Origin: [Scytonema hofmanni] UTEX 2349
Lineage (GTDB): Bacteria > Cyanobacteriota > Cyanobacteriia > Cyanobacteriales > Nostocaceae
NCBI RefSeq assembly: GCF_000582685.1
Contig: NZ_KK073768.1
Span: 4,216,190-4,280,189, forward strand
DNA: 64,000 bases
Direction of reading: 5' to 3'
Below the pieces are notes generated by a model. It had not been told where the DNA came from. It did no database searches and saw only the letters and a program-made list of their open reading frames with translations. Within the stretch, counting starts at the first letter, position 1. Every line of letters begins with the position of its first letter. This document shows positions 17,748 through 27,011 of this stretch, in pieces. The position numbers were made by a program, and so were the translations under genes.

Positions 17748-18083
17748 ATGAATAAGGGTGTAAGCACTATAACTGATGCTGAGTTTGAAACCGAAGTTTT
17801 GAAAGCCGAACAGCCGGTATTGGTTTACTTTTGGGCTTCTTGGTGCGGACCTTGTAGATTGATGTCACCCGTAATCAACTCAACTGCCGATATATACAGC
17901 GATCGCCTGAAAATTGTCAAAATGGAAGTAGATCCTAATCCACTGACTGTTAAAGAATATCAGGTTGAAGGTGTACCCGCCCTCCGACTATTTCAAGGAA
18001 ACACTATCTTAGCTTCCAGTGAGGGAGCCATCAGTAAAGATAAATTACTCAGCTTCCTGGATACTCATTTAAACAATAATTAG
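17748..18083 (+). CDS. Thioredoxin
   Basis: 111 residues, complete thioredoxin fold. VYFWASWCGPCRLMSP carries the redox pair Cys33-Cys36; VEGVPALRLF carries the cis-proline. It reduces protein disulfides. Trp-Ala-Ser-Trp-Cys and the VDPNPL turn differ slightly from m-type thioredoxins (WAPWCGPC), so it is a divergent member. The ATG at 17748 with GGATGGAG six bases upstream is chosen over upstream GTG and ATG codons. No partner gene is obvious nearby. Confidence 0.88.
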   Translation: MNKGVSTITDAEFETEVLKAEQPVLVYFWASWCGPCRLMSPVINSTADIYSDRLKIVKMEVDPNPLTVKEYQVEGVPALRLFQGNTILASSEGAISKDKLLSFLDTHLNNN

Positions 18084-18106
18084 TCCAAAGTTCTCTAACT
18101 CCCCCT

Positions 18107-18166
18107 AAAGACGTTCCGTCGGAACGTCTCTACCCAAGTACAGACGTTCCGTCGGAACGTCTCTAC
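18107..18166. repeat. Two tandem GTAGAGACG-type palindromes
   Basis: Two nearly identical palindromes with core TTCCGTCGGAA lie head to tail between the thioredoxin and aminotransferase genes. Members of the dispersed family described under findings. Confidence 0.7.
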
Positions 18167-18199
18167 AATTAATTTTGCTCCTCCTGACTTCTAAATAAA

Positions 18200-19513
18200 A
18201 TGCAGTTTGCGAAACGTTTACAACCCCTGCAATTCAATGTATTTGCAGAGATGGACATAGCCAAAACCAAAGCTAAGGCTGCTGGGCAACAGTTGATAGA
18301 TTTGTCGCTGGGGTCTTCTGATTTACCAACCGAAGCGCACGTAATTGAGGCGATCGCTCAATCTTTACACGATCCAAGTACTCACGGCTACTTGCTGTTT
18401 AACGGCACTCAAGCGTTTCGTCAAGCCGCAGCTAATTGGTACGAGCAAAAATTCGGTATTAAAGTTGACCCAGAAATGGAAGTGTTACCCCTCATTGGTT
18501 CTCAAGAAGGGACGGCACATTTCCCTCTAGCAGTGCTGAATCCTGGAGATTTTGCTTTATTGCTCGATCCGGGCTATCCTTCTCATGCAGGCGGAGTGTA
18601 CTTAGCCAGCGGTCAAATCTACCCGATGCCACTCCGGGAAGAAAACAATTTTTTACCAGTATTTAGCGAGATTCCCGCGCCTGTTTTGGCACAGTCGCGG
18701 ATGATGGTATTGAGCTATCCTCACAATCCTACCAGTGCGATCGCGCCATTATCTTTCTTTCAAGAAGCTGTAGCATTTTGTCAACAACATAATCTCGTTC
18801 TCGTTCATGATTTCCCCTACGTAGATTTAGTGTTTGAGGAGACTGGGGACGGACAAGGGGACAAGGGAGATAAGGGAGATAAGGGAGATAAGGGAGATAA
18901 GGGAGCAATATCTTCCTCATCTTCCTCATCTCCCCCATCCCCCGCTCTCCCCATCCCCCCCTCTCCCCCTCTCCCCATCTCCCCCTCCTCCCCCCTCGCT
19001 CCTTCAATTTTCCAAGCTGACCCAGATAAAAGCGTCTCAATTGAGTTTTTCACTTTGTCCAAGTCATATAATATGGGTGGCTTTCGTATTGGCTACGCTA
19101 TTGGTAATGCTGAGTTGATTCATGCTTTACGTCAGGTAAAAGCAGCTGTAGATTTTAATCAGTATCGGGGAATTTTGAATGGGGCGATCGCTGCTCTCAC
19201 TGGTCCTCAAGCTGGGGTAAATGCTGCTGTTGCTACCTTCAAACAACGTCGAGATGCGATAGTGAGCGCTTTACATCGCATTGGTTGGCAAGTTCCTACT
19301 CCCCAAGCAACAATGTATATTTGGGCAAAGTTGCCGACACATTGGAGTCAAAATTCTATCCAATTTTGTACTGAGTTAGTCGAACAAACTGGTGTTGCGG
19401 CTTCCCCTGGTGCAGGGTTTGGTAAATTTGGGGAAGGATATGTTCGCTTTGCTTTAGTGCATGAGCCAACTATATTAACCACGGCTGTGGAGAGAATAGC
19501 TAAGTTTCTATGA
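18200..19513 (+). CDS. Class I/II PLP aminotransferase with low-complexity insert
   Basis: 437 residues. Fold type I aminotransferase: a segment ending LIDLSLGSSDLPTE, THGYLLFNGTQAFRQAAANWY, GSQEGTAHFPLAVLNPGD, SYPHNPTSAI (PLP-ring Asn and Pro), and the Schiff-base lysine in FTLSKSYNMGGFRIGYAIG. It resembles the LL-diaminopimelate/N-succinyl-DAP aminotransferase group; substrate not certain. Residues about 215-270 are an inserted run (repeats of GDK, then Ser/Pro/Ile-rich) between VHDFPYVDLVFEE and DKSVSIEFFTLSKSYN, a point where homologues are continuous. Without it the length is the usual 380-390. The frame is kept through the insert. Confidence 0.85.
   Translation: MQFAKRLQPLQFNVFAEMDIAKTKAKAAGQQLIDLSLGSSDLPTEAHVIEAIAQSLHDPSTHGYLLFNGTQAFRQAAANWYEQKFGIKVDPEMEVLPLIGSQEGTAHFPLAVLNPGDFALLLDPGYPSHAGGVYLASGQIYPMPLREENNFLPVFSEIPAPVLAQSRMMVLSYPHNPTSAIAPLSFFQEAVAFCQQHNLVLVHDFPYVDLVFEETGDGQGDKGDKGDKGDKGDKGAISSSSSSSPPSPALPIPPSPPLPISPSSPLAPSIFQADPDKSVSIEFFTLSKSYNMGGFRIGYAIGNAELIHALRQVKAAVDFNQYRGILNGAIAALTGPQAGVNAAVATFKQRRDAIVSALHRIGWQVPTPQATMYIWAKLPTHWSQNSIQFCTELVEQTGVAASPGAGFGKFGEGYVRFALVHEPTILTTAVERIAKFL
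18841..19012 (+). repeat. In-frame minisatellite inside the aminotransferase gene
   Basis: Five copies of the 9-base unit GGGAGATAA are followed by CTTCCTCAT units and a C-rich CTCCCCATC tract. Composition and units resemble intergenic tracts at 39406-39590. Confidence 0.8.
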
Positions 19514-19803
19514 AAAAGAGGGGGAAAGGGGAAGGGGGAAGGGGGAAAGGAAGAAGTAATTTTAAGCATTTTTACTGATTTTAAATAACTCCATGCCTTT
19601 AACCTTTTCCCCTCCTCTGTAAGCAATTTATCAACTCTTCATCTCTAATTAACGATAAATTTATTGTTTCCGCCTTGACTACCTGCATTTTTCAGTGAAA
19701 CTACAGATAACATTACATAGGACGTAATACTAAAATTTACTATAAAAAAGTATATTTAGTCCGTGTTGAGCTAAAATCGTAGCTTCAAAAGTCAAGGACG
19801 TAT

Positions 19804-20478
19804 ATGACAGTAACTAAGCAATTTAAAATTACCAAGGTTATGAGCGCCAAAAGCAGAGGCTCAAACTTCTCTCAAAATTCAACGTTAAAAATGGTTCCGT
19901 GCCAATTTTGCCTAGCACCGTGGCTAGTACAGGCAGAATTCATGGCGATTTTTGTCGCCGTTTTTGGATTGACGATCGCTGCTACCCCAGCGTCAGCTTT
20001 CTCATTTAAAACTGACAAATTCATCAGAAATCCTTCAGTAAATCCACTGCCTGAGAATCATCCCAGCTTGAATTTGGAACTACCTTGGACTCAAACAAAA
20101 CCTACTAATAACGAAGCTACAGATGAGTTTAACTTAAACCAAGTTCGACCATACTATCTCGATAAACAAGAATTTTTGGCTGGTAAATATACAACTGGTA
20201 ATCAAGCTTCGCAATTGCTGCAAAAAGCAGAAAGCAATATAGAAGAAATTATTCAAGCTAGTGAAGTGTCAAATGAGACAATTGACGGCACAACTTACTA
20301 TAAATATTACGTTGGGGATACAAAGTTTAAAACCAAAGAAACGCTTACATATACTAATACTTGGAAAGCACCACCGTCCCCCCCTAAAAGAAGGATACCA
20401 GAACCCTCGACAATATTAGGGCTAATAGCGATCGCTAGTTTGTTTGTCACCCAGCACCAAAAGATGAAAATAGGCTAA
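19804..20478 (+). CDS. Secreted PEP-CTERM-type protein
   Basis: 224 residues of unknown function. A long N-region precedes a signal-peptide-like helix (MAIFVAVFGLTIAATPASA, near residues 47-65). The C-terminus is RRIPEPSTILGLIAIASLFV followed by a short basic tail: the PEP-CTERM sorting signal (Pro-Glu-Pro, membrane helix, positive end), processed by exosortase-type enzymes. The middle (about 70-190) has no family that I recognise. ATG start; a second ATG at 19843 would still keep the signal peptide. Confidence 0.75.
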   Translation: MTVTKQFKITKVMSAKSRGSNFSQNSTLKMVPCQFCLAPWLVQAEFMAIFVAVFGLTIAATPASAFSFKTDKFIRNPSVNPLPENHPSLNLELPWTQTKPTNNEATDEFNLNQVRPYYLDKQEFLAGKYTTGNQASQLLQKAESNIEEIIQASEVSNETIDGTTYYKYYVGDTKFKTKETLTYTNTWKAPPSPPKRRIPEPSTILGLIAIASLFVTQHQKMKIG

Positions 20479-20613
20479 GGGGTTGGAACTGTTAACTAAT
20501 TTCTATCCATAACTAGACAAAGCTTTATGAGTCCTATATATATAATAATCGATAATTTTAGATGAATTTTTATTAAAATAGAGATGGTATATTTGTGAAA
20601 CTACTTAATAGTT

Positions 20614-22491
20614 GTGACAACATCTGCTCAAATAGTACCGCTGCTTAAAGATCCAGAACGTCTGGAAAACCGTCTAGTGGAAATTCCCCCGGAACCTGGG
20701 GTTTATTTCATGCGCGACGGGAGCGATCGCATAATCTATATAGGGAAATCGCGAAAATTGCGATCGCGTGTTCGTTCATATTTCCGCGATTCCCAAAGAT
20801 TAAGCGAACGCATCGCAACAATGGTAAAACAGGTGACGGAAATTGAATTTATCGTCACCGATACTGAAGCTGAAGCTTTAGCACTAGAAGCAAACTTAAT
20901 CAAGCAGCACCAGCCATACTTTAATGTACTCCTAAAGGATGATAAAAAATATCCTTATGTATGCATTACTTGGTCTGAAGAATATCCGCGTATTTTCATC
21001 ACTCGCAAACGTAAAAGCGGTAAAGAAAAAGATAAGTTTTACGGACCTTATACTGATTCTCATCTATTACGAGAAATATTACGTATATCTAAGCGCATCT
21101 TCGCACTCAAACAACGACCCCAACCACTTTTTAAAGATCGTCCTTGTCTAAATTACGATTTAGGTCGCTGTCCGGGTGTTTGTCAAAAGCTGATTTCACC
21201 AGAAGAATACCGCAAAACTGTGCAAAAAGTGGCGATGGTTTTTCAAGGTCGAAGTCAAGAACTGATTGATATTTTGACTACTCAGATGCAGAAATCGGCA
21301 GAAGCGCTCAATTTTGAGTCTGCGGCAAGAATTCGTGACCAAATCAATGGGTTGAAGTCGCTTTCTTCAAATCAAAAAGTTGCCTTACCGGATGATACCG
21401 TTTCGCGGGATGCGATCGCTCTGGCGGGCGATGATAAACACGCTTGTATTCAATTATTTCAAATTCGTGCTGGGCAACTTGTCGGACGTTTGGGTTTCGT
21501 TGCCGATACTCACGCTGAACCTGGAGCTATTTTACAACGAGTGTTGGAAGAACATTATCAAACTGCTGACGCTGTGGAAATTCCTGCAGAGATTTTGGTA
21601 CAGCACGAGTTACCAGATGGGGACATATTAGCGGATGTTTTAAGTCAGCGCAAACAACGAAAAGTCACAATTTTGGCTCCGCAGCGGCAAACTAAGGCAG
21701 AATTAATTGAGATGGTTGAGCGAAATGCTCAGTATGAATTGCAAAGAATGCAAAAATTGGGCGATCGCAATCACCAAGCTATGCAAGATTTAACCGCGAT
21801 TCTCGATTTACCCGATTTACCTCATCGCATCGAAGGTTACGACATCTCACACATTCAAGGTTCAAATGCAGTAGCTTCCCAAGTCGTGTTTATCGATGGA
21901 ATTAGCGCTAACCAGCATTATCGTCACTACAAAATCAAAAATCCCACAGTTACTGCCGGACATTCAGATGATTTTGCGAGTTTAGCTGAAGTTATTCAGC
22001 GTCGCTTTCGGAAGTATGGTGAAGATCCGGAGTTATTAAGACAGGGGAATCCAGATTTTCCTGATTTAATTATGATTGATGGCGGTAAAGGTCAATTATC
22101 TTCAGTTGTCGCTGTTTTGCAAGAGATGAATTTGTTAGATGATTTGCGAGTCGTCAGTTTAGCAAAGCAGCGAGAGGAGATTTTTCTTCCGGGAGAATCT
22201 GCACCATTGCAAACTGAAGCTGAACAAGCAGGAGTGCAGTTGTTACGACGCTTGCGGGATGAAGCGCATAGATTTGCAGTTAGTTTTCATCGTCAGCAAC
22301 GCAGTGACAAATTAAAGCGATCGCGTTTAGATGAAATTCCCGGTTTGGGACACCATCGACAAAAGCAGCTTTTAGCGCATTTTCGCTCTGTTGATTATAT
22401 CCGGCAAGCGACACCTGCACAACTAGCTGAGGTTTCCGGAATTGGTCCGCGTTTAGCGCAAGAGATTTATGATTATTTTAATCCAGCTTGA
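20614..22491 (+). CDS. uvrC: UvrABC nucleotide excision repair subunit C
   Basis: 625 residues, full length. It makes the two incisions flanking DNA damage after UvrA-UvrB recognition. N-terminal GIY-YIG nuclease (PPEPGVYFMRDGSDRIIYIGK), CLNYDLGRCPGVC cysteine motif near 180-192, UVR domain for UvrB contact around residues 205-245, C-terminal RNase H-like nuclease (RIEGYDISHIQGSNAVASQV, MIDGGKGQLSS) and helix-hairpin-helix tail (LDEIPGLGHHRQKQLLAHF, EVSGIGPRLAQEI). GTG start. Monocistronic. Confidence 0.96.
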   Translation: MTTSAQIVPLLKDPERLENRLVEIPPEPGVYFMRDGSDRIIYIGKSRKLRSRVRSYFRDSQRLSERIATMVKQVTEIEFIVTDTEAEALALEANLIKQHQPYFNVLLKDDKKYPYVCITWSEEYPRIFITRKRKSGKEKDKFYGPYTDSHLLREILRISKRIFALKQRPQPLFKDRPCLNYDLGRCPGVCQKLISPEEYRKTVQKVAMVFQGRSQELIDILTTQMQKSAEALNFESAARIRDQINGLKSLSSNQKVALPDDTVSRDAIALAGDDKHACIQLFQIRAGQLVGRLGFVADTHAEPGAILQRVLEEHYQTADAVEIPAEILVQHELPDGDILADVLSQRKQRKVTILAPQRQTKAELIEMVERNAQYELQRMQKLGDRNHQAMQDLTAILDLPDLPHRIEGYDISHIQGSNAVASQVVFIDGISANQHYRHYKIKNPTVTAGHSDDFASLAEVIQRRFRKYGEDPELLRQGNPDFPDLIMIDGGKGQLSSVVAVLQEMNLLDDLRVVSLAKQREEIFLPGESAPLQTEAEQAGVQLLRRLRDEAHRFAVSFHRQQRSDKLKRSRLDEIPGLGHHRQKQLLAHFRSVDYIRQATPAQLAEVSGIGPRLAQEIYDYFNPA

Positions 22492-22507
22492 AGAATCTTG
22501 GTTTATT

Positions 22508-22627
22508 TCATTCCTCAATGATTAATCTACCTAAAATTTCATTCCATTTCTCCTTGTGAATTTTTTGTATTTCATTATCAGACTCTATTAATTGAGAATA
22601 ACCATCAATAAAATCCGTGATAGACAT
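22508..22627 (-). CDS. Possible 39-aa remnant ORF downstream of the methyltransferase
   Basis: ATG-initiated frame beginning MSITDFIDGYSQLIESDNEI and ending in IEE just after a natural-looking helical stretch. It follows the complete cytosine methyltransferase on the same strand, 48 bases after its stop. The position is where a cognate restriction endonuclease would sit, so it may be the 5' end of a deleted endonuclease gene. No homology can be claimed from so short a peptide. Confidence 0.35.
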   Translation of the reverse strand: MSITDFIDGYSQLIESDNEIQKIHKEKWNEILGRLIIEE

Positions 22628-22675
22628 GATCAATCTTAAAATAAAAGGTATTTCTAGTTGAATAGGTTGCTCAAA

Positions 22676-23710
22676 CTAAAAATTATCTTTAATATTATTT
22701 GTTTCACAAGCCATATCTTGATCTAAAAAAACTTGTTTTTTTATTTGATTAGCAAGTTCATACATTACTGGGATAGCAACTGAATTACCTATTTGCTTAT
22801 AACACTCCGATAAATTACTATGGGTTTTGAAATTATCAGGAAACCCCATGATTTTATAGCACTCTCTAATCGTTAACTTCCGAACTGAATTTTCTTCTGG
22901 TATGTAAATAAAAAATCTACCGGAAGTTTCTTGAGAAGGTATTGTTGGATGTACACCTTCTATAGAATAGATTCTATTTGGTTGATGATGAACCCTAGAT
23001 AAATGTTCTGTGTTTGGTCTAATACCTGTTTTCCAAATATTTTTATTACGATATCCTACAAAAATCAGACCAGAATCTTGTTGTTTTGGATTATCTATCA
23101 TTGTGTATTCTTGAGGATTTAAGTATTCAAATTCTTCTGAAGTACACAAAAATTCTCTAAGAGTAGGAAACGGATAAGTTTTTTTGAGTAGTCCAAAATC
23201 AAATTTTCTCTTTTTCGTCGCAACAAATACTACTCTTTCTCGATTTTGTGGTAGCCCAAAATCTTTAGAATTAAGTATCTCGTAATTAACTACATAACCC
23301 ATATCTTCCAAAGAATATAATATTACTTCTAATGTTCTACCTTTATCATGATGTAATATATGCTTAACATTTTCAAGGATAACTACAGGAGGACTAATAT
23401 GCTCAATGATTTCGCAAATATGAAAAAATAGAGTTCCTCTAGTGTCATGAAACCCTTTTTTTCGTCCACAAATACTAAAAGGTTGACAAGGAAAACCAGC
23501 TGTCAATACATCAAAGTAAGGAAGCTTTTGTATATCAATTTTTCTGATGTCATGTACAGGTTTTTCTCCAAAATTATTAGAATAAACCTGTTGACAAGCT
23601 TCGTTAATCTCACAGGAAAATACACATTTATAGTTGGCTTTTTCAAAAGCCAATCTAAAACCTCCAATACCTGCAAATAAATCGGCAAATTTTAGGTTTA
23701 ATTCCTCCAT
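22676..23710 (-). CDS. DNA (cytosine-5) methyltransferase, complete
   Basis: 344 residues with all family motifs: I FADLFAGIGGFRLAF (8-22), IV AGFPCQPFS with nucleophile Cys75, VI ILENV (111-115), VIII PQNRERV (154-160), a target-recognition region around 195-280, IX RKLTIRECYKIMGFPDNF and X QIGNSVAIPVMYELA. It therefore should be active, probably with a 4-6 base target. AT content is clearly higher than in neighbouring core genes, which suggests horizontal transfer. No intact endonuclease is adjacent, so it is a solitary (orphan) methyltransferase or the survivor of a restriction-modification pair. Confidence 0.93.
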   Translation of the reverse strand: MEELNLKFADLFAGIGGFRLAFEKANYKCVFSCEINEACQQVYSNNFGEKPVHDIRKIDIQKLPYFDVLTAGFPCQPFSICGRKKGFHDTRGTLFFHICEIIEHISPPVVILENVKHILHHDKGRTLEVILYSLEDMGYVVNYEILNSKDFGLPQNRERVVFVATKKRKFDFGLLKKTYPFPTLREFLCTSEEFEYLNPQEYTMIDNPKQQDSGLIFVGYRNKNIWKTGIRPNTEHLSRVHHQPNRIYSIEGVHPTIPSQETSGRFFIYIPEENSVRKLTIRECYKIMGFPDNFKTHSNLSECYKQIGNSVAIPVMYELANQIKKQVFLDQDMACETNNIKDNF

Positions 23711-23856
23711 AAAGATTATTAAAATATTTCCCTAGCTAGACAGATGAATTAAATATTTTAACAGAAGATAACAATTTTTTAATATTGTTAATACAATTCT
23801 TGACAGTTACTTTATTAATTTTTCACACAATATATCTGTTTTTATGCATTTAAAAT

Positions 23857-24348
23857 TTGTTTAATTATGGAATTTTAGAACAACTGGCTATAACAGAGAC
23901 AGAAACTCTAGACGAAGTTATTGAGTGTTTCGCAGAAAATTTCTCTATAAAAACTCAAGGTGTATGTGATCAAAAAACTTTATTTGAGATTTTAGTGAGA
24001 GCAGCAAGCAATGGGGATACTATTGAGAATACAGCTAAAACATTGAAGAAAATTCCATCTGGAAATGATATTAGATATCATCTCAACAAAATTAATGATT
24101 TTGAAGATTTAGAGAGACAAATTAATCAAGCTTTAAAAAGTCGAGTTCCGAGAGGAATTAAAAACGGACACCTAAAGTTAGCTATTGATTTAAACTTAAT
24201 TCCTTATTATGGCAAGCCTAGTAATAAAGTTTGTGATCTACTGACATTATCTCTGTTTTGTCAATCATTCATTGTAGAGATCCAAAGGTATCGCGTCTCT
24301 ACACACCCTAAATCACCACGACAAATCCTTAAGCAAATATTAAGATAA
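23857..24348 (+). pseudogene. Transposase N-terminal fragment (IS4/ISH3-like)
   Basis: About 140 residues match the start of an IS4/ISH3-type DDE transposase: LEQLAITETETLDEVIECF, DIRYHLNKI, and LAIDLNLIPYYGKPS, which contains the first catalytic Asp. The frame then meets a GTAGAGA palindrome at 24279-24303 and ends shortly after. The central and C-terminal catalytic regions are absent. TTG start in the reading given; the original start may be lost. A decayed insertion sequence next to the methyltransferase. Confidence 0.65.
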
Positions 24349-24677
24349 ATCTTTTTGTAACTAACAATACAGTTATTTCTTAATTTTCACTTTTTACTGC
24401 AAATACTACTTATCCTAAAAGCTGATGTCTGATGTCACAGGAAAAAAAGTTAAAATGACTGGAAAGTACTTAATCTCAAGGCTTTATTTATAGGGATCAG
24501 CGTATATAGAAGCGTTATGCATTTGACAAAATCCATTTATATGTCTAAAGTTGGATGTGTTGAGTAGGTAATAAATAAGAGAATAAAACTACAAGAAAAT
24601 TTTCTGAATTTAAAATTTTGCTTCAGATGATTCACCGTTTTTACCCATAAAAAATTACTACATCAGGGAATTTTAAA
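24349..24677. other. 329-base AT-rich gap
   Basis: No gene, repeat or convincing promoter seen. It separates the transposase remnant from the zinc-ribbon gene. Confidence 0.5.
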
Positions 24678-24857
24678 ATGCAAATAGTACAAAAAATTCG
24701 TTGCCCAAACTGCGGCAGCGAAGGTGAAAGGTATTACATTTCTGATAGTCAGTTGACTCGCACACAATGCCCAACTTGTGACTACTTAATGATATCTTGC
24801 ACCCTCACTGGTAAAGTGATTGAGGCTTATGCTCCAGGTATTCTTGCTGCAAAATAG
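24678..24857 (+). CDS. Small zinc-ribbon protein (59 aa)
   Basis: ATG to TAG, 59 residues. IRCPNCGSEGERYYISDSQL and TQCPTCDYLMISC give two CPxC knuckles 22 residues apart, a classic zinc ribbon that probably binds one Zn and perhaps nucleic acid or protein. The tail is TGKVIEAYAPGILAAK. Small proteins with this layout are widespread in cyanobacteria but of unknown function. The upstream GGGAATTTTAAA offers only weak ribosome pairing. Confidence 0.75.
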   Translation: MQIVQKIRCPNCGSEGERYYISDSQLTRTQCPTCDYLMISCTLTGKVIEAYAPGILAAK

Positions 24858-24881
24858 AGACGTTACAAGGGAACATTTGTA

Positions 24882-24914
24882 CTTGTAGAGACGCGAAATT
24901 TCGCGTCTCTACAG
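24882..24914. repeat. GTAGAGACG palindrome with CGAAATTTCG core
   Basis: Perfect palindrome TGTAGAGACGCGAAA/TTTCGCGTCTCTACA between the zinc-ribbon and rlmN genes. It may double as a bidirectional hairpin for these two convergent genes. Confidence 0.7.
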
Positions 24915-24940
24915 TTAAGAAAAAATTCCGCTCCTCTTAA

Positions 24941-26008
24941 TTACTTCTTGCTTGTTCTTAGTTGTCCACAAGCAGCATCAGTTTCTAACCCACGAGAATA
25001 ACGGACACTAACAGCAATATTTTGCTGTTTGAGAACTGTCATAAAAGCAGATATACGATCGCTATTCGGGCGTTTATAATCCACTTCGCTGATAGGATTG
25101 TAGGGAATCAAATTAACGTGACTTTGAAAGCCTCGCAGACATTTCGCTAATTGTAATGCGTGTTCTGGTAAGTCATTCACCCCAGCCAGGAGAACGTATT
25201 CAAAACTAATGCGGCGTCCGGTAATTTCTACGTATTCTCGACATTCAGCGAGTAAATCTTCAATTTTATAAGCATGTGCGCTGGGGATGAGTTGTTCTCG
25301 CAGCGCTTGGTTAGATGCGTGGAGACTAACAGCGAGAGTAACTTGTAACTGGTGTTTGGCTAGTTGACGAATGCGATCGCGTATACCGACAGTAGATAAA
25401 GTAAGCGATCGCTGTCCAATTCCCACATCTTTATTTATAGATTTGATCGCACCTAAAACATTATCTACATTCAACAACGGTTCACCCATACCCATAAACA
25501 CTACATGGCTAACTCGTTGTTGAAAATCTTCTTGTACAGTTAAAACTTGATCGACAATTTCATGTCGTGCTAAATTGCGCTTGTATCCACCTTTACCAGT
25601 AGCGCAAAAATCACAAGCCATTGGGCAACCGACTTGCGTAGAAACGCAAACTGTGAGACGCTTATTAGAAGGAATACCTACAGCTTCAATAATTTGGTCA
25701 TCTGTCAATCTTAAAAGATACTTGACAGTGCCATCGGGGGCAACAGAGCGGTAATGTAAAGTTGAGCGTCCAATAGGAATTTCTGCTACTTCGGCACGCC
25801 ATTGTTTGGAAAAGGCGGAGATATCATTAAGATGTCGCACTCCCTTGTTATATATCCAATCATGCAGCTGCTTTCCTCTGTAAGCGGGTTGTTTTTGTTG
25901 CTGCACCCAAACCGTCAATTCGTCTAAAGAAGCGCCCAACAGTGGCGGAATTGAGATTTGTGCAACTTGGGGAGTCGTGATTGTGGCAGAGGCAGAGTTA
26001 GCAGACAT
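24941..26008 (-). CDS. rlmN: 23S rRNA (adenine2503-C2)/tRNA (adenine37-C2) methyltransferase
   Basis: 355 residues. Radical-SAM methyl synthase acting on A2503 of 23S rRNA and A37 of some tRNAs. The radical-SAM motif CPMACDFC places Cys128, Cys132 and Cys135 at the 4Fe-4S cluster. Cys121 is seven residues ahead, as in the E. coli enzyme, and AACGQL near the C-terminus (about residue 347) holds the methylated cysteine. Other landmarks: YRGKQLHDWIY, GMGEPLLNVDNV and LIPYNPI. ATG start. The upstream region carries a MITE (26062-26158). Confidence 0.95.
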   Translation of the reverse strand: MSANSASATITTPQVAQISIPPLLGASLDELTVWVQQQKQPAYRGKQLHDWIYNKGVRHLNDISAFSKQWRAEVAEIPIGRSTLHYRSVAPDGTVKYLLRLTDDQIIEAVGIPSNKRLTVCVSTQVGCPMACDFCATGKGGYKRNLARHEIVDQVLTVQEDFQQRVSHVVFMGMGEPLLNVDNVLGAIKSINKDVGIGQRSLTLSTVGIRDRIRQLAKHQLQVTLAVSLHASNQALREQLIPSAHAYKIEDLLAECREYVEITGRRISFEYVLLAGVNDLPEHALQLAKCLRGFQSHVNLIPYNPISEVDYKRPNSDRISAFMTVLKQQNIAVSVRYSRGLETDAACGQLRTSKK

Positions 26009-26061
26009 AACATTTAGGAATTGGCATCGGATCTATATCGTAGCTCCTAGTGCCTGGATTT

Positions 26062-26158
26062 ATTAGACATAGAAAGTGAAAATTAACTATGCGTTACCCA
26101 AAACCCTTGTAGAGACGCGAAATTTCGCGTCTCTACGTCTTTTCCACTCCTATGTTTA
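26062..26158. repeat. MITE with ATTAGACAT termini, copy 2
   Basis: Left end ATTAGACATAGAAAGTG, then AAATTAACTATGCGTTACCC, AAAACCCTTG and a CGAAATTTCG-cored palindrome, ending in CTATGTTTAT. The left-half sequence matches the copies at 7411 and 36003. Confidence 0.6.
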
Positions 26159-26580
26159 TTATTTTATTTGCCGGATGGGAATTTCAACCCAAAACTCTGC
26201 ACCTTCTCCTGGTTGGGAAATACACTCTATTTTGCCCTGATGTTTATCCACCACAATTTGATAGCTAATTGATAATCCTAAACCGGTACCTTGTCCCACA
26301 GGTTTAGTTGTAAAAAAGGGATCAAATAGTTTTTGTCTAATACTTTCGCTCATCCCTGAACCATTATCTTTAATCGAAATAACCACCCAATCGGGATTTA
26401 CTAATTTAGTACAGATAATAATTTGACTCAAGTTATTTTTAACTTCCACTTTTATTTGATTGTAATCATCGAATGCATCAATACTATTATTCAAGATGTT
26501 CATAAAGACTTGATTTAACTGTCCGGCATAACATTCAACTTCAGGTAAATCACCATATTCCTTGATAATTTCAATGTGAG
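26159..26580 (-). pseudogene. Histidine kinase C-terminal remnant
   Basis: Only the ATP-binding end of a sensor kinase remains: NILNNSIDAF (N box), IKDNGSGMS (G1), FDPFFTTKPVGQGTGLGLS (F/G2) and PGEGAEFWVEIPI. Upstream the frame can be read a further 25 residues (EYGDLPEVECYAGQLNQVF), but then breaks into repeat sequence at about 26580. There is no H-box or sensor. It closely resembles the C-terminus of the intact kinase at 50668 (FFTTKPVGKGTGLGLSISYQ), so it is a decayed paralogue. Confidence 0.8.
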
Positions 26581-26623
26581 CGTCTCGCTCACACTACCAA
26601 CCCGTCAAAATCAATTTGACAGA

Positions 26624-26732
26624 CTACTAGTCCATGTCATTAATTCTGATGGGTAATCAAATTTCCAAAGCCTTAAAAATCAATTATTTTGGTAAGTTGA
26701 AACCCCTCAAAACTTATGACATGGACTACTAG
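26624..26732. repeat. Inverted-repeat element with CTAGTCCATGTCAT ends
   Basis: CTACTAGTCCATGTCAT and its complement (one mismatch) enclose about 75 bases. The left flank GTCAAAATCAATTTGACAGA resembles the right end of the element at 32226-32325. It interrupts or truncates the membrane-protein remnant that follows. Confidence 0.55.
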
Positions 26733-27011
26733 GGCAATTTTAAATAAATGTTCTGCTTCATCCCGCGCTTCTACGATCGCAGTAATTTGTAGCAAACTTG
26801 TCCAGGATGCGATCGCAATTCCCACAAAAGCGATCGCCATCAGCAAAATAGCCAACAAATTCGTACTAGCTTCAATCGGAGCACCGTCTAATTTAGCGCG
26901 AATTAACCAGCCGATCGCCCCAGAACCAGAAGTCAATAGCACCAAGATTGTTACTTGTAGCACGACAACATCTTTTTTGAGATCGTTGTCAAACAGCGAT
27001 CGCTCCACTCC
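26733..27011 (-). pseudogene. Membrane protein remnant between two MITEs
   Basis: About 93 residues remain: a stretch FDNDLKKDVVVLQVTILVLL, two membrane helices (the second LLAILLMAIAFVGIAIASW) and ITAIVEARDEAEHLFKIAL. Both ends are cut by inverted-repeat elements. Deleting the upstream MITE (27012-27108) restores a plausible in-frame N-terminal extension. The family is not recognised. It might have been part of a membrane sensor together with the adjacent kinase remnant. Confidence 0.45.
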
